Assembly: GCA_013286495.1 (NCBI GenBank) | Contig: JABDFQ010000011.1 | Location: 1 to 49,501 of the forward strand | Reading direction: 5' to 3' | Length of the DNA: 49,501 nt | Source: Gammaproteobacteria bacterium | GTDB taxonomy: Bacteria > Pseudomonadota > Gammaproteobacteria > DSM-16500 | In this document: one piece after another, positions 10,914-20,138 of the stretch | How the letters are laid out: every line of letters starts with the position of its first letter | Position numbering within the stretch: the first letter of the stretch is position 1 | The notes under the pieces: model-generated | What the model was told of the DNA's origin: nothing | Databases searched by the model: none | Seen by the model: the letters and a program-made list of their open reading frames with translations, nothing else | Translations under genes and position numbers: made by a program

Positions 10914-11909
10914 ATGCCTCACAATAAAAAGGGAAAGGGACGAGCATCACGAACATCCCAAACGAAGGAGGCGGGAGCTATGGAAATCAATACTACAGAA
11001 GAAGCAGCGGATGTAAAAAACAAGGCAGTCAAGAAGCCAAAGGAAGAAAGCAATTCTGAAGAAAGTCCTCAGGAAGGCTATCGTGATGCGACCCAGATTT
11101 ATCTCAAGGAAATTGGTTTTTCGCCTTTATTAACTGCAGAAGAAGAAGTGCACTATGGACGTCTGGTGCAGAAGGGTGATCAGCTGGCACGTAAAAAAAT
11201 GATTGAAAGTAATTTACGTCTCGTCGTTAAAATTGCACGTCATTATTATAATCGTGGTCTGGAATTTTCTGATCTCATCGAAGAAGGCAATCTCGGATTA
11301 TTACGTGCTGTTGAAAAATTTGATCCTGAACGCGGATTTCGATTTTCCACTTACGCCACCTGGTGGATACGACAAACCATTGAACGCGCCATCATGAATC
11401 AAACACGCACCATACGCTTGCCGATTCATGTTTTACGTGAATTAAATACTTATTTATCGACAGCGCGTGAGCTAGTTAAAACACAGGATCATGAACCCTC
11501 TTATTCTGAAATTGCACAAGCACTGGATAAATCCATTGATGATGTGAAAGACATGATGGAATTGAATGAGCATGTTGTTTCACTGGATATGCAAGTTGCC
11601 AGCGAAAATTCGACGGGTAAATCACTGGTCGAAGCGATTGCAGATAAAAATACGCCAGATCCAGAGGATTTTCTCGCCAATGAATTTTTGAATGAAAGTA
11701 TTGAAGAATGTCTGAATGAATTAAATGAAAAACAGCGCGAAGTATTGTGTATGCGTTTTGGCTTGCGTGGTTATGAACGCAAAACGCTGGAAGAAGTCGG
11801 ACAAGCCGTCGGTTTGACGCGCGAACGCGTGCGCCAGATTCAGATGAGCGCACTGAAAGTATTGCGTGAGATACTGGAAAAACGCGGAGTGGATGGTGAG
11901 AATTTATAG
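10914..11909 (+). CDS. rpoS: RNA polymerase sigma factor RpoS
   Basis: Stationary-phase/general-stress sigma-70 family factor. Region 1.2 ([21 protein letters not shown]), region 2 ([20 protein letters not shown] and [19 protein letters not shown]), region 3 and the region 4 helix-turn-helix ([19 protein letters not shown]) are all intact. The 331 residues match RpoS length, and the start of region 1 is short, unlike RpoD. The N-terminal 50 residues are lysine- and glutamate-rich. GGTTGGAGA precedes ATG 10914. nlpD linkage confirms RpoS rather than another sigma factor. Confidence 0.97.
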   Translation: MPHNKKGKGRASRTSQTKEAGAMEINTTEEAADVKNKAVKKPKEESNSEESPQEGYRDATQIYLKEIGFSPLLTAEEEVHYGRLVQKGDQLARKKMIESNLRLVVKIARHYYNRGLEFSDLIEEGNLGLLRAVEKFDPERGFRFSTYATWWIRQTIERAIMNQTRTIRLPIHVLRELNTYLSTARELVKTQDHEPSYSEIAQALDKSIDDVKDMMELNEHVVSLDMQVASENSTGKSLVEAIADKNTPDPEDFLANEFLNESIEECLNELNEKQREVLCMRFGLRGYERKTLEEVGQAVGLTRERVRQIQMSALKVLREILEKRGVDGENL

Positions 11910-12045
11910 TGTCTGTCATCCTGTAATGGGCTGTCATCCTGAGCGCAGCTTTTGTTTTTGCGCGAAGGATCTCATGAAGAATGCGCATAATTCATTGGGA
12001 GATCCTTCACGCAAAAGCAAGAACCGCGCTCAGGATGACAGACAC
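11910..12045. repeat. Imperfect palindrome of the GTCATCCTGAGCGC family, copy a
   Basis: Core arms 11931-11973 and 11999-12041 (43 nt) pair with about five mismatches, all transitions. A short extra copy of the outer end (TGTCTGTCATCCTG) lies just outside at 11910-11923. Homologous copies occur at 19903-20014, 32119-32261 and 42505-42622. It lies between the convergent ends of rpoS and dacB and may terminate both; that is inference. Confidence 0.85.
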
Positions 12046-12050
12046 CTGCT

Positions 12051-13655
12051 TTAAAAATCCCGCCATAAAATCGCTGTAATCAATCCTTCATCCTGGAAGG
12101 TTTCGACCGAGCTTTCGATATTGGGAATTTCAACGTTATTCACCACCACATGATAGATCAGCAGATGATGTTTTCTTGTTTCGATATAACCTGCAAATGC
12201 TTGTCCATCCACTATAAAATGATCGCCCTTGCGGCTAACCAGCGTGCCTGATTTAGCGAAAGCATGTTTGGCTGCACCTTTTAATGTAGGATCATTTTTA
12301 AACTTGTCGACAAATGCAAATGAACCATCCACAGCGAGGATTGGCATGGCATCACGAAATGCCCGCCAGGATTTGCTCTTGTGCATGATGCTCAACCATT
12401 CAGTGATGACTTTGGCATTGGCTGTGGTTAGGCCGCCACCACTACCATTTGGGAAATGATAATTAGTAGGTGAAATGCCGTAGTGATTTTGCAGCATCTC
12501 TTTTTCCACTCGTAAGCTATCAGCCATGGTACGCACACCTTGCGTCAAGCCATAGAGCATGAGGGTTGTATCAGCGCCTAAGTTGTAGCTCACCTTGAAA
12601 ATAAGCTTTGCATATTCGCTATAAGGCAATGATTTTAATCCAGCTACCTTATTGTGATTGTTATAAGAGTTACTATCCTGCAATAAATGCACAGGATTTT
12701 TCTTGACGAGTGTTACGGCGCTAACATCCACACCTGCATCATGTAAAGCTTCAATGAAGACTGTACGCGCATAATCGGAAGGTTTGGTGATGCGAAACAC
12801 TTGTATGATGGGATATTTTTTTGTAAACGGCGGAACATAATCGATAGGCAAATGTTTTTTGACTTCACCAAAACAATCCGGTTTGCCAAAACAGGGTGGA
12901 GCAAGCGGTGTTAATTCGAGTGTATAAGGATGATTTGCCTCAGTCATCATGGAATAATTCAGCACCTTGAAAGCAGCTGATTTTGGCAGCCAATCCACAT
13001 GTGTTGATTCCGAAAGATGAGCAGGATTAATTTTGACATCAATCACATCATCGTTGACAAAAATAGGTGTGGCATAAAATTCATCGTTGAAATTAAATGG
13101 TTCAAATAAGCGATCATCAATAACAACATCGCCAGAAATTTTAGTGATGCCAAAATCTTTTACGCGTTGTGCCAATTTTCGATAACCAGCCAATGGATCA
13201 ATATCCACGATTTCTGCATTGCCTAATGCAGTTGCATTGTTGTGATCGAAAGTAGTAAATGCAATCTTGCCATTAGGTTTAGTTCTGCCACCCATGCCCA
13301 TATCACCAGAAGCGACTAGCACCAGCGTGCCTTTTAAATCGCCATGTAACATGCTGCCATCATAATGCACGGTGGTAGTGGAGCGATGTTTAGGCCCTAC
13401 AGCGTTCAGATATTCGCCAACGGGAAATATTTTACGGACTGATCCAACATACAACTGCTGGTCTGAATTATGATCAATCAAAATTTTATTTGAATTTACA
13501 TCCAGCACACGCAATGACCATTTTGCATGCTTATACATAGGTTTATTCATGACTGCCTGTATATCCGCTGGAAGGTGGCTCGCAGATGATGCGCCTGAGA
13601 TTAGCATCATGGTGCATAAAAAAGCAGGGCAAAAAAAGGTTTTGAATAAGGACAT
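12051..13655 (-). CDS. dacB: D-alanyl-D-alanine carboxypeptidase/endopeptidase, PBP4 type (S13)
   Basis: Periplasmic low-molecular-mass penicillin-binding protein that trims or cleaves peptidoglycan cross-links. A signal peptide (about residues 1-25, ending near SSASH) is followed by the three active-site motifs: SVRK (S72, K75), SYN (S356-N358) and KSG (468-470). The long insert between the first and second motifs is the hallmark of the S13 family. The 534-residue length is slightly above E. coli PBP4 (477). The F-box/ankyrin gene lies upstream on the same strand, about 100 nt away, separated by a small hairpin. Confidence 0.9.
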   Translation of the reverse strand: MSLFKTFFCPAFLCTMMLISGASSASHLPADIQAVMNKPMYKHAKWSLRVLDVNSNKILIDHNSDQQLYVGSVRKIFPVGEYLNAVGPKHRSTTTVHYDGSMLHGDLKGTLVLVASGDMGMGGRTKPNGKIAFTTFDHNNATALGNAEIVDIDPLAGYRKLAQRVKDFGITKISGDVVIDDRLFEPFNFNDEFYATPIFVNDDVIDVKINPAHLSESTHVDWLPKSAAFKVLNYSMMTEANHPYTLELTPLAPPCFGKPDCFGEVKKHLPIDYVPPFTKKYPIIQVFRITKPSDYARTVFIEALHDAGVDVSAVTLVKKNPVHLLQDSNSYNNHNKVAGLKSLPYSEYAKLIFKVSYNLGADTTLMLYGLTQGVRTMADSLRVEKEMLQNHYGISPTNYHFPNGSGGGLTTANAKVITEWLSIMHKSKSWRAFRDAMPILAVDGSFAFVDKFKNDPTLKGAAKHAFAKSGTLVSRKGDHFIVDGQAFAGYIETRKHHLLIYHVVVNNVEIPNIESSVETFQDEGLITAILWRDF

Positions 13656-13730
13656 GTATAATTATTCCTGTTTTGGGATGGCGTAATGTAAATAAATTTA
13701 TGTTGGGAGTAAAGGGAGTTAATGTGAGTC

Positions 13731-13754
13731 CGTCATTGTGGATCCGCAACGACG
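13731..13754. repeat. Small imperfect palindrome upstream of dacB
   Basis: A 24-nt near-palindrome centred on GGATCC, in which the two halves pair over 8 bp including one G-U pair. It lies just after the F-box/ankyrin stop on the minus strand. It may be a remnant of a larger repeat or a weak attenuator before dacB. No T-run follows. Confidence 0.35.
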
Positions 13755-13756
13755 AA

Positions 13757-15202
13757 CTACGATCCCCATTTAAACTCAATCTTCGGAAGCTGAAAGGTAG
13801 AATGAATGGGTGAGTGCCCCAGGAGTTTGCAAATCTCATCAAATATTTCCCTGAGGTCACCATTATTCAATGCATCCCCATGGATTTTATTAATCACAGT
13901 CAATGATGATTTATTCTTGTTATCCAAAAAGTCTTTCAATGCATTTGCAGCAAGATCTTTTTCATCCTTGTCAGAATAACCTATCGCGAAAGTAAAAAAT
14001 CCTGATTGATATTGTTTATCGTATTTGCCTAACTTGCCACGCTCAGGAATATAGGTACATAGTTTTTTATAAATTGCGATCAGCTTTTTTAATTCTTTTG
14101 GTCTGTTTGGGTCTATAAGGGGATTAAGTGCAAACAGTAATTTTATCGCATCTAATTTTCCCACAGTATTTTGATAGCAGAAAAGAATATTTTCAGCGAG
14201 ATTATCGAATTGTGATTGAGCGGGATCATATTTTAATAATTTTTTTAATATTTCAATGCGACCCAGCTCGATAGTGAGCTGAATAGGTGTGATTGCAGTG
14301 CCGCAATAAGTTTCATTTATCTGATTATCTTGTTGCAGATATTCCTCGATAAATTTTATCTGGTTTGTTTGTATCGCCCAATAAATTATGCTGTGTCCAC
14401 CAAATCCTGACATGCACGCCTTTTCTTTTGTCTGAATCTCGATTTGCATATATTCAAATAACAGATTCATCATTTTCTGGTTTTTTAATTTTATAATCTG
14501 TTTAATTGCTGATAGATTTCCGTATGGCGTATATGCGTATACGAAATCCAATAGTCCAATAGTATTTTTATCTTTAAGAAATGCTTGTAGTCCATCTGCA
14601 TCATGATCATTGATGAATTTCATACTTTGTCGCTCATTCTTAAAAGGATCAAAAAATATCTCGCTGTTGGCGCAATTACTTTGATAATGAAAGTTGAATA
14701 CAGATTCAGAACAATTTGCTGGTAAATTCGTACCAGGAAAATGTAATGCAAATTTCGCTTGCCAAAATACATTTTTAAAATAATGGTTAAATTCGGGATA
14801 ATTTAATCTGCTTACCCATTCGAGAAAACGCATGCCATATTTATCTTTGGTTTCGACACTCATTAAATAAATATTTTCAGCGAGAATTTTTGGATCTCTT
14901 TCTTTTAGCCTGAAAAACAGGTTGCGCTCTCTTGGTAGCATATCCTTATATTCATCTTTAAATGAAATTGAAAATTGCTGGTACCAGCTATGTTGAATAT
15001 TCTTAAGCTTTGCATGTGTTATCGGATAATGATGTTGATGTGCGGGTTTCCAGAATATGTCATTTGTAAAAACATGGAAATATCCCTTACTGACTTGTAA
15101 AAAAATAAAAATCTGCTGCAAATTTTTCGGCAGATAAGCATGAATTCTAAAGAAAACATCAGCATTAAGATTATGTGGGATAAGAATTTCGTTGTGTAAC
15201 AT
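13757..15202 (-). CDS. F-box-like and ankyrin-repeat protein, candidate host-directed effector
   Basis: 481 residues, cytosolic or secreted, with no transmembrane segment. Residues 12-53 fit the F-box pattern: a hydrophobic helix followed by YLP (23-25), then VSKGYF (37-42), and a terminal ND.FWK (47-52) matching the usual D..LWK end. Residues about 225-330 contain helix-turn-helix pairs of ankyrin type (HSIIYWAIQTNQIKFIEEYL, then TPIQLTIELGRIEILKKLL). In Legionella and relatives such proteins are translocated effectors that recruit host SCF ubiquitin ligases; that role is inferred here. GAGG 9 nt upstream supports ATG 15202. Confidence 0.7.
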   Translation of the reverse strand: MLHNEILIPHNLNADVFFRIHAYLPKNLQQIFIFLQVSKGYFHVFTNDIFWKPAHQHHYPITHAKLKNIQHSWYQQFSISFKDEYKDMLPRERNLFFRLKERDPKILAENIYLMSVETKDKYGMRFLEWVSRLNYPEFNHYFKNVFWQAKFALHFPGTNLPANCSESVFNFHYQSNCANSEIFFDPFKNERQSMKFINDHDADGLQAFLKDKNTIGLLDFVYAYTPYGNLSAIKQIIKLKNQKMMNLLFEYMQIEIQTKEKACMSGFGGHSIIYWAIQTNQIKFIEEYLQQDNQINETYCGTAITPIQLTIELGRIEILKKLLKYDPAQSQFDNLAENILFCYQNTVGKLDAIKLLFALNPLIDPNRPKELKKLIAIYKKLCTYIPERGKLGKYDKQYQSGFFTFAIGYSDKDEKDLAANALKDFLDNKNKSSLTVINKIHGDALNNGDLREIFDEICKLLGHSPIHSTFQLPKIEFKWGS

Positions 15203-15267
15203 GATGATATCCTCGTTATATATTTATATGTCAAAGAGGCTAGCATATCCATGTCATATGGTAAAGC

Positions 15268-15295
15268 GGTTGGGCTTTGATTGCTCAGCCCAACC
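15268..15295. terminator. Hairpin after pfp
   Basis: A 9-bp perfect stem (GGTTGGGCT/AGCCCAACC) with a 10-nt loop lies 8 nt after the pfp stop on the minus strand and is followed there by GCTTT. It is a plausible weak intrinsic terminator separating pfp from the F-box/ankyrin gene. Confidence 0.5.
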
Positions 15296-15302
15296 TGCAT
15301 TA

Positions 15303-16568
15303 TTACGCCACATCAAATACCGTATCCAGTTTCTTTTCCACCGGAAGATTTTTTAGCTTCACATAATTTGGCAAACCATTTTTATATGGAGGATAATCTT
15401 CACCCTGTATTAATGGTGCGAGATAACGACGGCATGCATCAGTAATACCAAAACCATCTTCAGTAATATATTCGCGCGGCATTTTTACTTCCACATTCGC
15501 GACTTTTTCCAGCGGGGCTTCACCAATCGTCCAGCTATAATTTTCACCTTGCTCGCGCACAATAATCGGCATGATGGCATTCTTGCCAGCGAGTGCCATG
15601 ATCACAGCCGCTTGTCCAACCGCGTATGCTTGTTCAACATCTGTTCTGGAAGCAATATGACGCGCAGAACGTTGTAAATAATCAGCAAGCGCCCAGTGGT
15701 ATTTATATCCCAGACTATCCTTGACTAGTTTGGCAATCACAGGCGCAACACCACCTAATTGTTTATGCCCAAACGCATCCACCAATCCTTGTTCTGAAAC
15801 AAAATTACCATCTGCATTTTTCAAACCTTCAGAAACCACAATTGAACAATGTTCATATTTTTTTACACATTCCTGCACGCGTTTTAAAAATGTATCTGTG
15901 TTAAGTGGAATTTCTGGAAAGAGAATAATATGCGGTGAATCGCCTTCTTTTTCTGCAGCAAGACCGCCTGATGCTGCAATCCATCCGGCATGTCGACCCA
16001 TGACTTCCATGATAAATACCTTGGTGGAAGTGAGTGCCATTGAAGCAACATCCATGCCAGCTTCACGAATGGAAACGCCAACATATTTTGCAACCGAACC
16101 AAAACCTGGTGAGTTATCGGTGAATGGCAAATCATTATCAACGGTTTTAGGAATACCAATGCAGGTAATTGGATAACCTAATTCCTTGCTGATTAGGGAA
16201 ACTTTGTGTGCGGTATCCTGTGAATCGCCGCCACCGTTATAAAAAAAATAACGAATATTATGTGCGGAAAAAACTTCTACCAGACGTTCATATTGTTTGC
16301 GATGTTTTTCAATTGATCCCAGCTTGTGTCGACAGGAACCAAAAGCACCTGCAGGTGTATGGCGTAATGCAGCAATATCTGCATCAGACTCAAGGCTGGT
16401 GTCGATCAAATCTTCAGTGAGTGCGCCGATAATCCCATTACGTGCAGCAAAAACCTTGCCGATTTTGTCGCTATTTTGACGTGCAGTTTCAATCACACCG
16501 CAAGCGGATGCATTAATGACAGCTGTCACACCACCAGATTGAGCATATAAGGCATTAAATTTTTCCAT
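15303..16568 (-). CDS. pfp: Pyrophosphate-dependent 6-phosphofructokinase
   Basis: Phosphorylates fructose 6-phosphate using PPi, reversibly. It has the PFK fold with the nucleotide-loop motif GGGDS (112-116): aspartate at the position that is glycine in ATP-PFK (GGDGS) is the hallmark of PPi use. PKTVDND (140-146) is the conserved catalytic segment, and MEVMGRHAGWIAA is also conserved. The length of 421 matches the short PFP clade. No ATP-PFK is seen in the window. It is probably monocistronic. Confidence 0.93.
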   Translation of the reverse strand: MEKFNALYAQSGGVTAVINASACGVIETARQNSDKIGKVFAARNGIIGALTEDLIDTSLESDADIAALRHTPAGAFGSCRHKLGSIEKHRKQYERLVEVFSAHNIRYFFYNGGGDSQDTAHKVSLISKELGYPITCIGIPKTVDNDLPFTDNSPGFGSVAKYVGVSIREAGMDVASMALTSTKVFIMEVMGRHAGWIAASGGLAAEKEGDSPHIILFPEIPLNTDTFLKRVQECVKKYEHCSIVVSEGLKNADGNFVSEQGLVDAFGHKQLGGVAPVIAKLVKDSLGYKYHWALADYLQRSARHIASRTDVEQAYAVGQAAVIMALAGKNAIMPIIVREQGENYSWTIGEAPLEKVANVEVKMPREYITEDGFGITDACRRYLAPLIQGEDYPPYKNGLPNYVKLKNLPVEKKLDTVFDVA

Positions 16569-16657
16569 GGGATTACTCCAGATAGGGATTAAATTTTGTA
16601 GAAGTATAGCGATTTGCAGGTAAGTATCAATGCTTCATCGTCGCGGACTGTCATGCC

Positions 16658-16695
16658 AAAAAAAACCCATGATGAATGGGAGGATTCATCACGGG
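16658..16695 (-). terminator. Intrinsic terminator after the universal stress gene
   Basis: On the minus strand a 12-bp stem with one G-U pair (CCCGTGATGAAT / ATTCATCATGGG), 6-nt loop, is followed directly by eight T. This is the strongest intrinsic terminator in the window. It ends the transcript of the stress-protein gene that stops at 16760. Confidence 0.85.
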
Positions 16696-16759
16696 CGAGT
16701 TGTCTCAAGTTTATCCGGTGCCTTCTCTCTCGAAGAGATTAACCTGAGGCATATTGTCG
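16696..16759 (-). ncRNA. Candidate structured 3'UTR or small RNA
   Basis: Between the stress-protein stop and the strong terminator, the minus strand can fold a CTCAGGTT/AACTTGAG stem (one G-U pair) enclosing a CTCTTCGAGAG hairpin and a GGCACCGG segment. The combination of structure plus terminator resembles a 3'UTR-derived small RNA. I do not match it to a known RNA family, so this is a low-confidence proposal. Confidence 0.3.
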
Positions 16760-17185
16760 TTATAATAGTTGTTCGATTTGATTCACATTTTTAATTAGTG
16801 CGTACTGATAAATATTCTTGAAAAACAATGAGCGTTGTAATTCCTTGATTTGTTGTGCACTTGCAAGAATAAAGCTGGAATTGAGTTTATTGGCAAGACG
16901 CAAAACTTCCGTACGAATTTTGCCAGTAATCAGCCATTGGTCTTTTTTGGGAATATGCAAATGACTGCCAACGTGATGCAGGGAATCACGTGCTTCATCA
17001 TAATAACGTTCCACCAGCAAGCTTAAGGATGGCACATTAAAATAGCAGGTTGGTAAATAAGGAATGACATGCACCAGATTTAACTTCATCTGCTTTGTTT
17101 TATCGATCTGGAAAGCTTTTCTTATTTCAAATACTTCTTCTTCGGTGATGGCATTGGTCACGACCAAAATCTGTTTTTTTTCCAT
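16760..17185 (-). CDS. Universal stress protein (UspA) family
   Basis: 141-residue cytosolic protein with the alternating strands and helices of the UspA fold: an N-terminal ILVVTNAI strand, LNLVHVIP as the second strand, and a C-terminal DQWLITGKIRTEVLRLANKLNSSFILAS block. The glycine-rich ATP loop (G-2x-G-9x-G) of ATP-binding members is not evident, so it is more like the UspA/C/D non-binding group. Substrate and partner are unknown. It has its own strong terminator. Confidence 0.72.
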   Translation of the reverse strand: MEKKQILVVTNAITEEEVFEIRKAFQIDKTKQMKLNLVHVIPYLPTCYFNVPSLSLLVERYYDEARDSLHHVGSHLHIPKKDQWLITGKIRTEVLRLANKLNSSFILASAQQIKELQRSLFFKNIYQYALIKNVNQIEQLL

Positions 17186-17346
17186 GACTTTTTACTCCGC
17201 TCATCCTGAACTTGGCTTTTTTAAAGTGCGAGTTTTTATCATCTCATCACACAAGCTGAAGCAAAATTGGGGAAAAGCCACAGAAAATACTTGAATATCC
17301 CTGGTTGGATGAGGGTTTTTACTTAGTGATGGTTTGGTGTGTTGGT

Positions 17347-17555
17347 GGCGAGCTGTCATCAAGGATGCTGGGGTCGCATCTCGCCTTCACCCTTTACAGG
17401 CAGCAGCGATTGATTCGGTTAGGTTTTTTAGCAAATAAAGCGCAGGAGGCCGGAGGCCGACGAGCCATTGCTAAAAAACCTAACCGAATCAATCGCTGCT
17501 GCCTGTAAAGGGTGAAGGCGAGATGCGACCCCAGCATCCTTGATGACAGCTCGCC
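17347..17555. repeat. 88-33-88 perfect hairpin element, copy 2
   Basis: Perfect 88-nt arms (17347-17434 and 17468-17555) around a 33-nt loop identical to that of the 6824-7032 copy. Compared with copy 1, the arms share the GGGGTCGCATCTCG and GATTGATTC blocks and the TTTTTTAGCAA base but differ elsewhere, with all differences compensated on the other arm. It occupies most of the 400-nt gap between the universal stress gene (transcribed leftwards) and the end of the response-regulator gene; the rest of the gap shows no gene. Confidence 0.95.
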
Positions 17556-17588
17556 GCAACACGCTCAGGATAACAGCTGCAAACCCAC

Positions 17589-18227
17589 TTATTCCTCTTC
17601 TACAACTTCTTCCTGAATACTATTCGTCAACACCAGCTTCACCAATTCTGGCACGGATTTTACGCCCATTTTTTTCATGACAGAGGCGCGATGTGCTTCT
17701 ACTGTTTTCAGTGAAATATTCAGTTCAGCAGAAATCACTTTATTCGGTTTGCCAGCCACAATACCTTGTAACACTTGTGCCTCACGCGGAGAAAGCAAAG
17801 CAAATTTTGCTTTTGCCTGCGCATTTTCCTGACGTTTATCACGATTGGCTTTATCGAGACGCAATGCTTTATTGATACTCTCGAGTAACACTTGATCGTT
17901 AAATGGCTTGGTTAGAAAATCAATTGCACCTGCTTTCATCACACGTACAGCAAGTGGCACATCGCCATGACCACTAATAAAAATAATGGGAAGAGTAGGC
18001 AAGCCATGTTCATTGAGACGAGATTGTAGCTCCGGCCCACTCATGCCAGGCATGCGTACATCCAGCAATAAACAACCATGTTGTTGCGGATCATATTCTT
18101 CGAGAAAATCCTGCGAACGTACAAAGGTTTTATAACGCAAACCAATGGATTCAATTATCCAGGATAATGATTCCACCATTGCCTGATCATCATCGATGAT
18201 ATAAACAATCGGTTCCAGTGTTGACAT
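17589..18227 (-). CDS. FixJ/LuxR-type response regulator
   Basis: An N-terminal receiver domain (acidic pocket in YIIDDDQ, phosphoacceptor D56 in LLLDVRMPG, K near residue 106 in FLTKPF) is joined to a C-terminal LuxR/GerE helix-turn-helix (LSPREAQVLQGIVAGKPNKVISAELNIS... split over two helices). It belongs to the FixJ/NarL family of transcription activators. I start at ATG 18227 because AGGAG lies 8 nt upstream; a GTG at 18236 is the alternative. It begins 11 nt after the stop of the histidine kinase, so the two form one operon and presumably a cognate pair. Confidence 0.88.
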   Translation of the reverse strand: MSTLEPIVYIIDDDQAMVESLSWIIESIGLRYKTFVRSQDFLEEYDPQQHGCLLLDVRMPGMSGPELQSRLNEHGLPTLPIIFISGHGDVPLAVRVMKAGAIDFLTKPFNDQVLLESINKALRLDKANRDKRQENAQAKAKFALLSPREAQVLQGIVAGKPNKVISAELNISLKTVEAHRASVMKKMGVKSVPELVKLVLTNSIQEEVVEEE

Positions 18228-18238
18228 CCTTGTCACTC

Positions 18239-19816
18239 CTATATCGAAATCGGTAATGAAAATCGTATCCAGCTATTGCTGCTCGAATTGGTATTGGCAT
18301 TAATTGTAAACTGACCGCCATGCGCCTCAATAATGGAACGACAAATGGCGAGTCCCATACCACGTCCATGTGCTTTTGTGGTAAAAAATGGCGTAAAAAC
18401 CTTGCTAATATGTTCTTTGGAAAAACCTGGTCCTGTATCAAGCAACGTGATTTCAATTGTTTCTGTATGTGTGGATTTGGTGTGAATCTGAATACGTTTT
18501 TCCTTCACATGATTTGCCTGCATGGCTTCAATGGCATTCTGAATCAGGTTAAGCATAACTTGCTGGATTTGTATTTTGTCTATAAAAATAAATGGCGTAT
18601 TTTTTTCAAAATCAAAATCAACTTTTGTTTTTGATGTTGTTAATTCATTTTTAACCAGGCTAATTGTTTCCTTGATAACGTTATTCACCTTGCAAGGTGT
18701 TTTTACCAATTGGCCTTTACAGAAAAAGTTTTTTAATCGCTGTACGATTTCACCTGCACGTTCTGCCTGCAAAGCGGCTTTTGTCATAATTTGCTTGATT
18801 TGATCATGATCATAGCCATCACTTTCAAGGTGTCTGACACAACCACGTGTGTAATTGACAATCGCAGCGAGAGGCTGACTAATTTCATGCGCCATGCCAG
18901 ATGCCATTTCTTCCATCGTACTCAAGCGGAAAACATGTGCCAATTGTTGACCGCGCAAACGTGCTTTTTTATCCAGCACACGATCAGTAATATCACGTGA
19001 TGCCAATTGTATTTCACTGATATAACGTGATTGCTCATCAATAATCAGACGAATATTGCTTTCAAACCAGCGAAATTCACCTTCCTTGCGTTTAATACGA
19101 TAAACCAGTGGTTTGTGATTTGCATTTTCACGTCTACGCGTAAAGACTTTTTTTACTTTAACAACATCATCATGATGTATGAGTTTATAAACATTTTTTC
19201 CGATCAAATCTTCTGGATTAAAACCCATGGAAGATTTGCAGGCAGGTGAGACATATAAATATGTACCATCCGGTGTGTGTCGCGAAATAATATCGGTTGC
19301 ATTTTCAGCCAGTAAATGAAAGCGTATTTCGCTTTCACGCAATTTACGTTCGGTTTGTTCAATGCCATGAATTGCATTCACCAGCAAGCTGCCGCAGGAA
19401 GCAATGCTGACATGTAAATGTTTCAATTGCTCGAGCAAATGACTATTCATTTTGCGCAGCGCTTCTTCAGCAAGCTGATATTCAGCAGTATTGTGATGGA
19501 TCAGCAAGGCGAAAGTTTTATTTTGTTCATTGGGTGGTAGCGGAGACAAACTGGATTTGCAATGACCTTTAATGCCATTGCGGCGAATGAAAGTCGTATC
19601 TTCATGCCATTTTTTTTGATGCTGATGAATTTCCTGGATTAACTTTGGAAAAGGATAATTACGGTCATAAATAAAATTAATGGAGCGTCCGAGCACTTCC
19701 TTTTTGGAATATCCAAATAGTGCAGTTGCGCCGACATTCCAGTTGATGATGCGTCCCGCCTTGTCCAGCAAAACGGCGCTGTCCGTAATTGCATCAAATA
19801 ATCCCAGAGTTTCCAT
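18239..19816 (-). CDS. Cytosolic PAS-PAS sensor histidine kinase, FixL-like
   Basis: 525 residues with no transmembrane segment. Two PAS domains (about 1-115 and 160-285) are followed by a HisKA dimerisation domain with H310 (MAHEISQPLAAIVNY) and an HATPase domain with N-box LNLIQNAIEAM, G1 box DTGPGF and G2 box GRGMGLAICRSIIEAHGG. The kinase core is most like FixL/NtrB-type kinases. The signal could be internal (redox, oxygen, small ligand), but nothing in the sequence shows whether a PAS domain binds heme. The response regulator follows immediately. Confidence 0.87.
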   Translation of the reverse strand: METLGLFDAITDSAVLLDKAGRIINWNVGATALFGYSKKEVLGRSINFIYDRNYPFPKLIQEIHQHQKKWHEDTTFIRRNGIKGHCKSSLSPLPPNEQNKTFALLIHHNTAEYQLAEEALRKMNSHLLEQLKHLHVSIASCGSLLVNAIHGIEQTERKLRESEIRFHLLAENATDIISRHTPDGTYLYVSPACKSSMGFNPEDLIGKNVYKLIHHDDVVKVKKVFTRRRENANHKPLVYRIKRKEGEFRWFESNIRLIIDEQSRYISEIQLASRDITDRVLDKKARLRGQQLAHVFRLSTMEEMASGMAHEISQPLAAIVNYTRGCVRHLESDGYDHDQIKQIMTKAALQAERAGEIVQRLKNFFCKGQLVKTPCKVNNVIKETISLVKNELTTSKTKVDFDFEKNTPFIFIDKIQIQQVMLNLIQNAIEAMQANHVKEKRIQIHTKSTHTETIEITLLDTGPGFSKEHISKVFTPFFTTKAHGRGMGLAICRSIIEAHGGQFTINANTNSSSNSWIRFSLPISI

Positions 19817-19870
19817 ACCCAGTGATATCCGTTAAAATGCGAAATTTTGGTGTTTCAGTCAGTCAGATAA

Positions 19871-20083
19871 TGTTTCAGAAAATATTTGATGGTTGATGGA
19901 GGCTGTCATCCTGAGCGCAGTTTTTGTTTTTGCGCGAAGGATCTCGTGAAGAAAGCTCGTGGGCTCATTGCGAGATCCTTCACGCAAAAGCAAGAGCCGC
20001 GTTCAGGATGACAGTCTCCGCAACAGAATGACAGCTCTCCATACAGTTAGCCATTAATCACCGGTAAAACATTTTCTGAAACA
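19871..20083. repeat. Nested inverted repeats with GTCATCCTGAGCGC core, copy b
   Basis: The core palindrome at 19903-20014 is homologous to the copy after rpoS and pairs imperfectly. Outside it, a 13-nt perfect inverted repeat TGTTTCAGAAAAT / ATTTTCTGAAACA (19871-19883 and 20071-20083) encloses the whole structure. It lies in the 320-nt divergent gap between the histidine kinase and mpl, which holds no gene; the mpl promoter (candidate TATGAT at 20095-20100) lies just outside it. Confidence 0.8.
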
Positions 20084-20138
20084 CCATAGCGAGGTATGAT
20101 AGCACAAGTTTTTTTATTTTGTGATAGTAGGGGATGAC

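Noticed and set aside
18239..19816. Heme-based oxygen sensor FixL
   Set aside because: Kinase core and partner resemble FixLJ, but I could not identify a heme-ligand histidine context in either PAS domain, so the specific function is not claimed.
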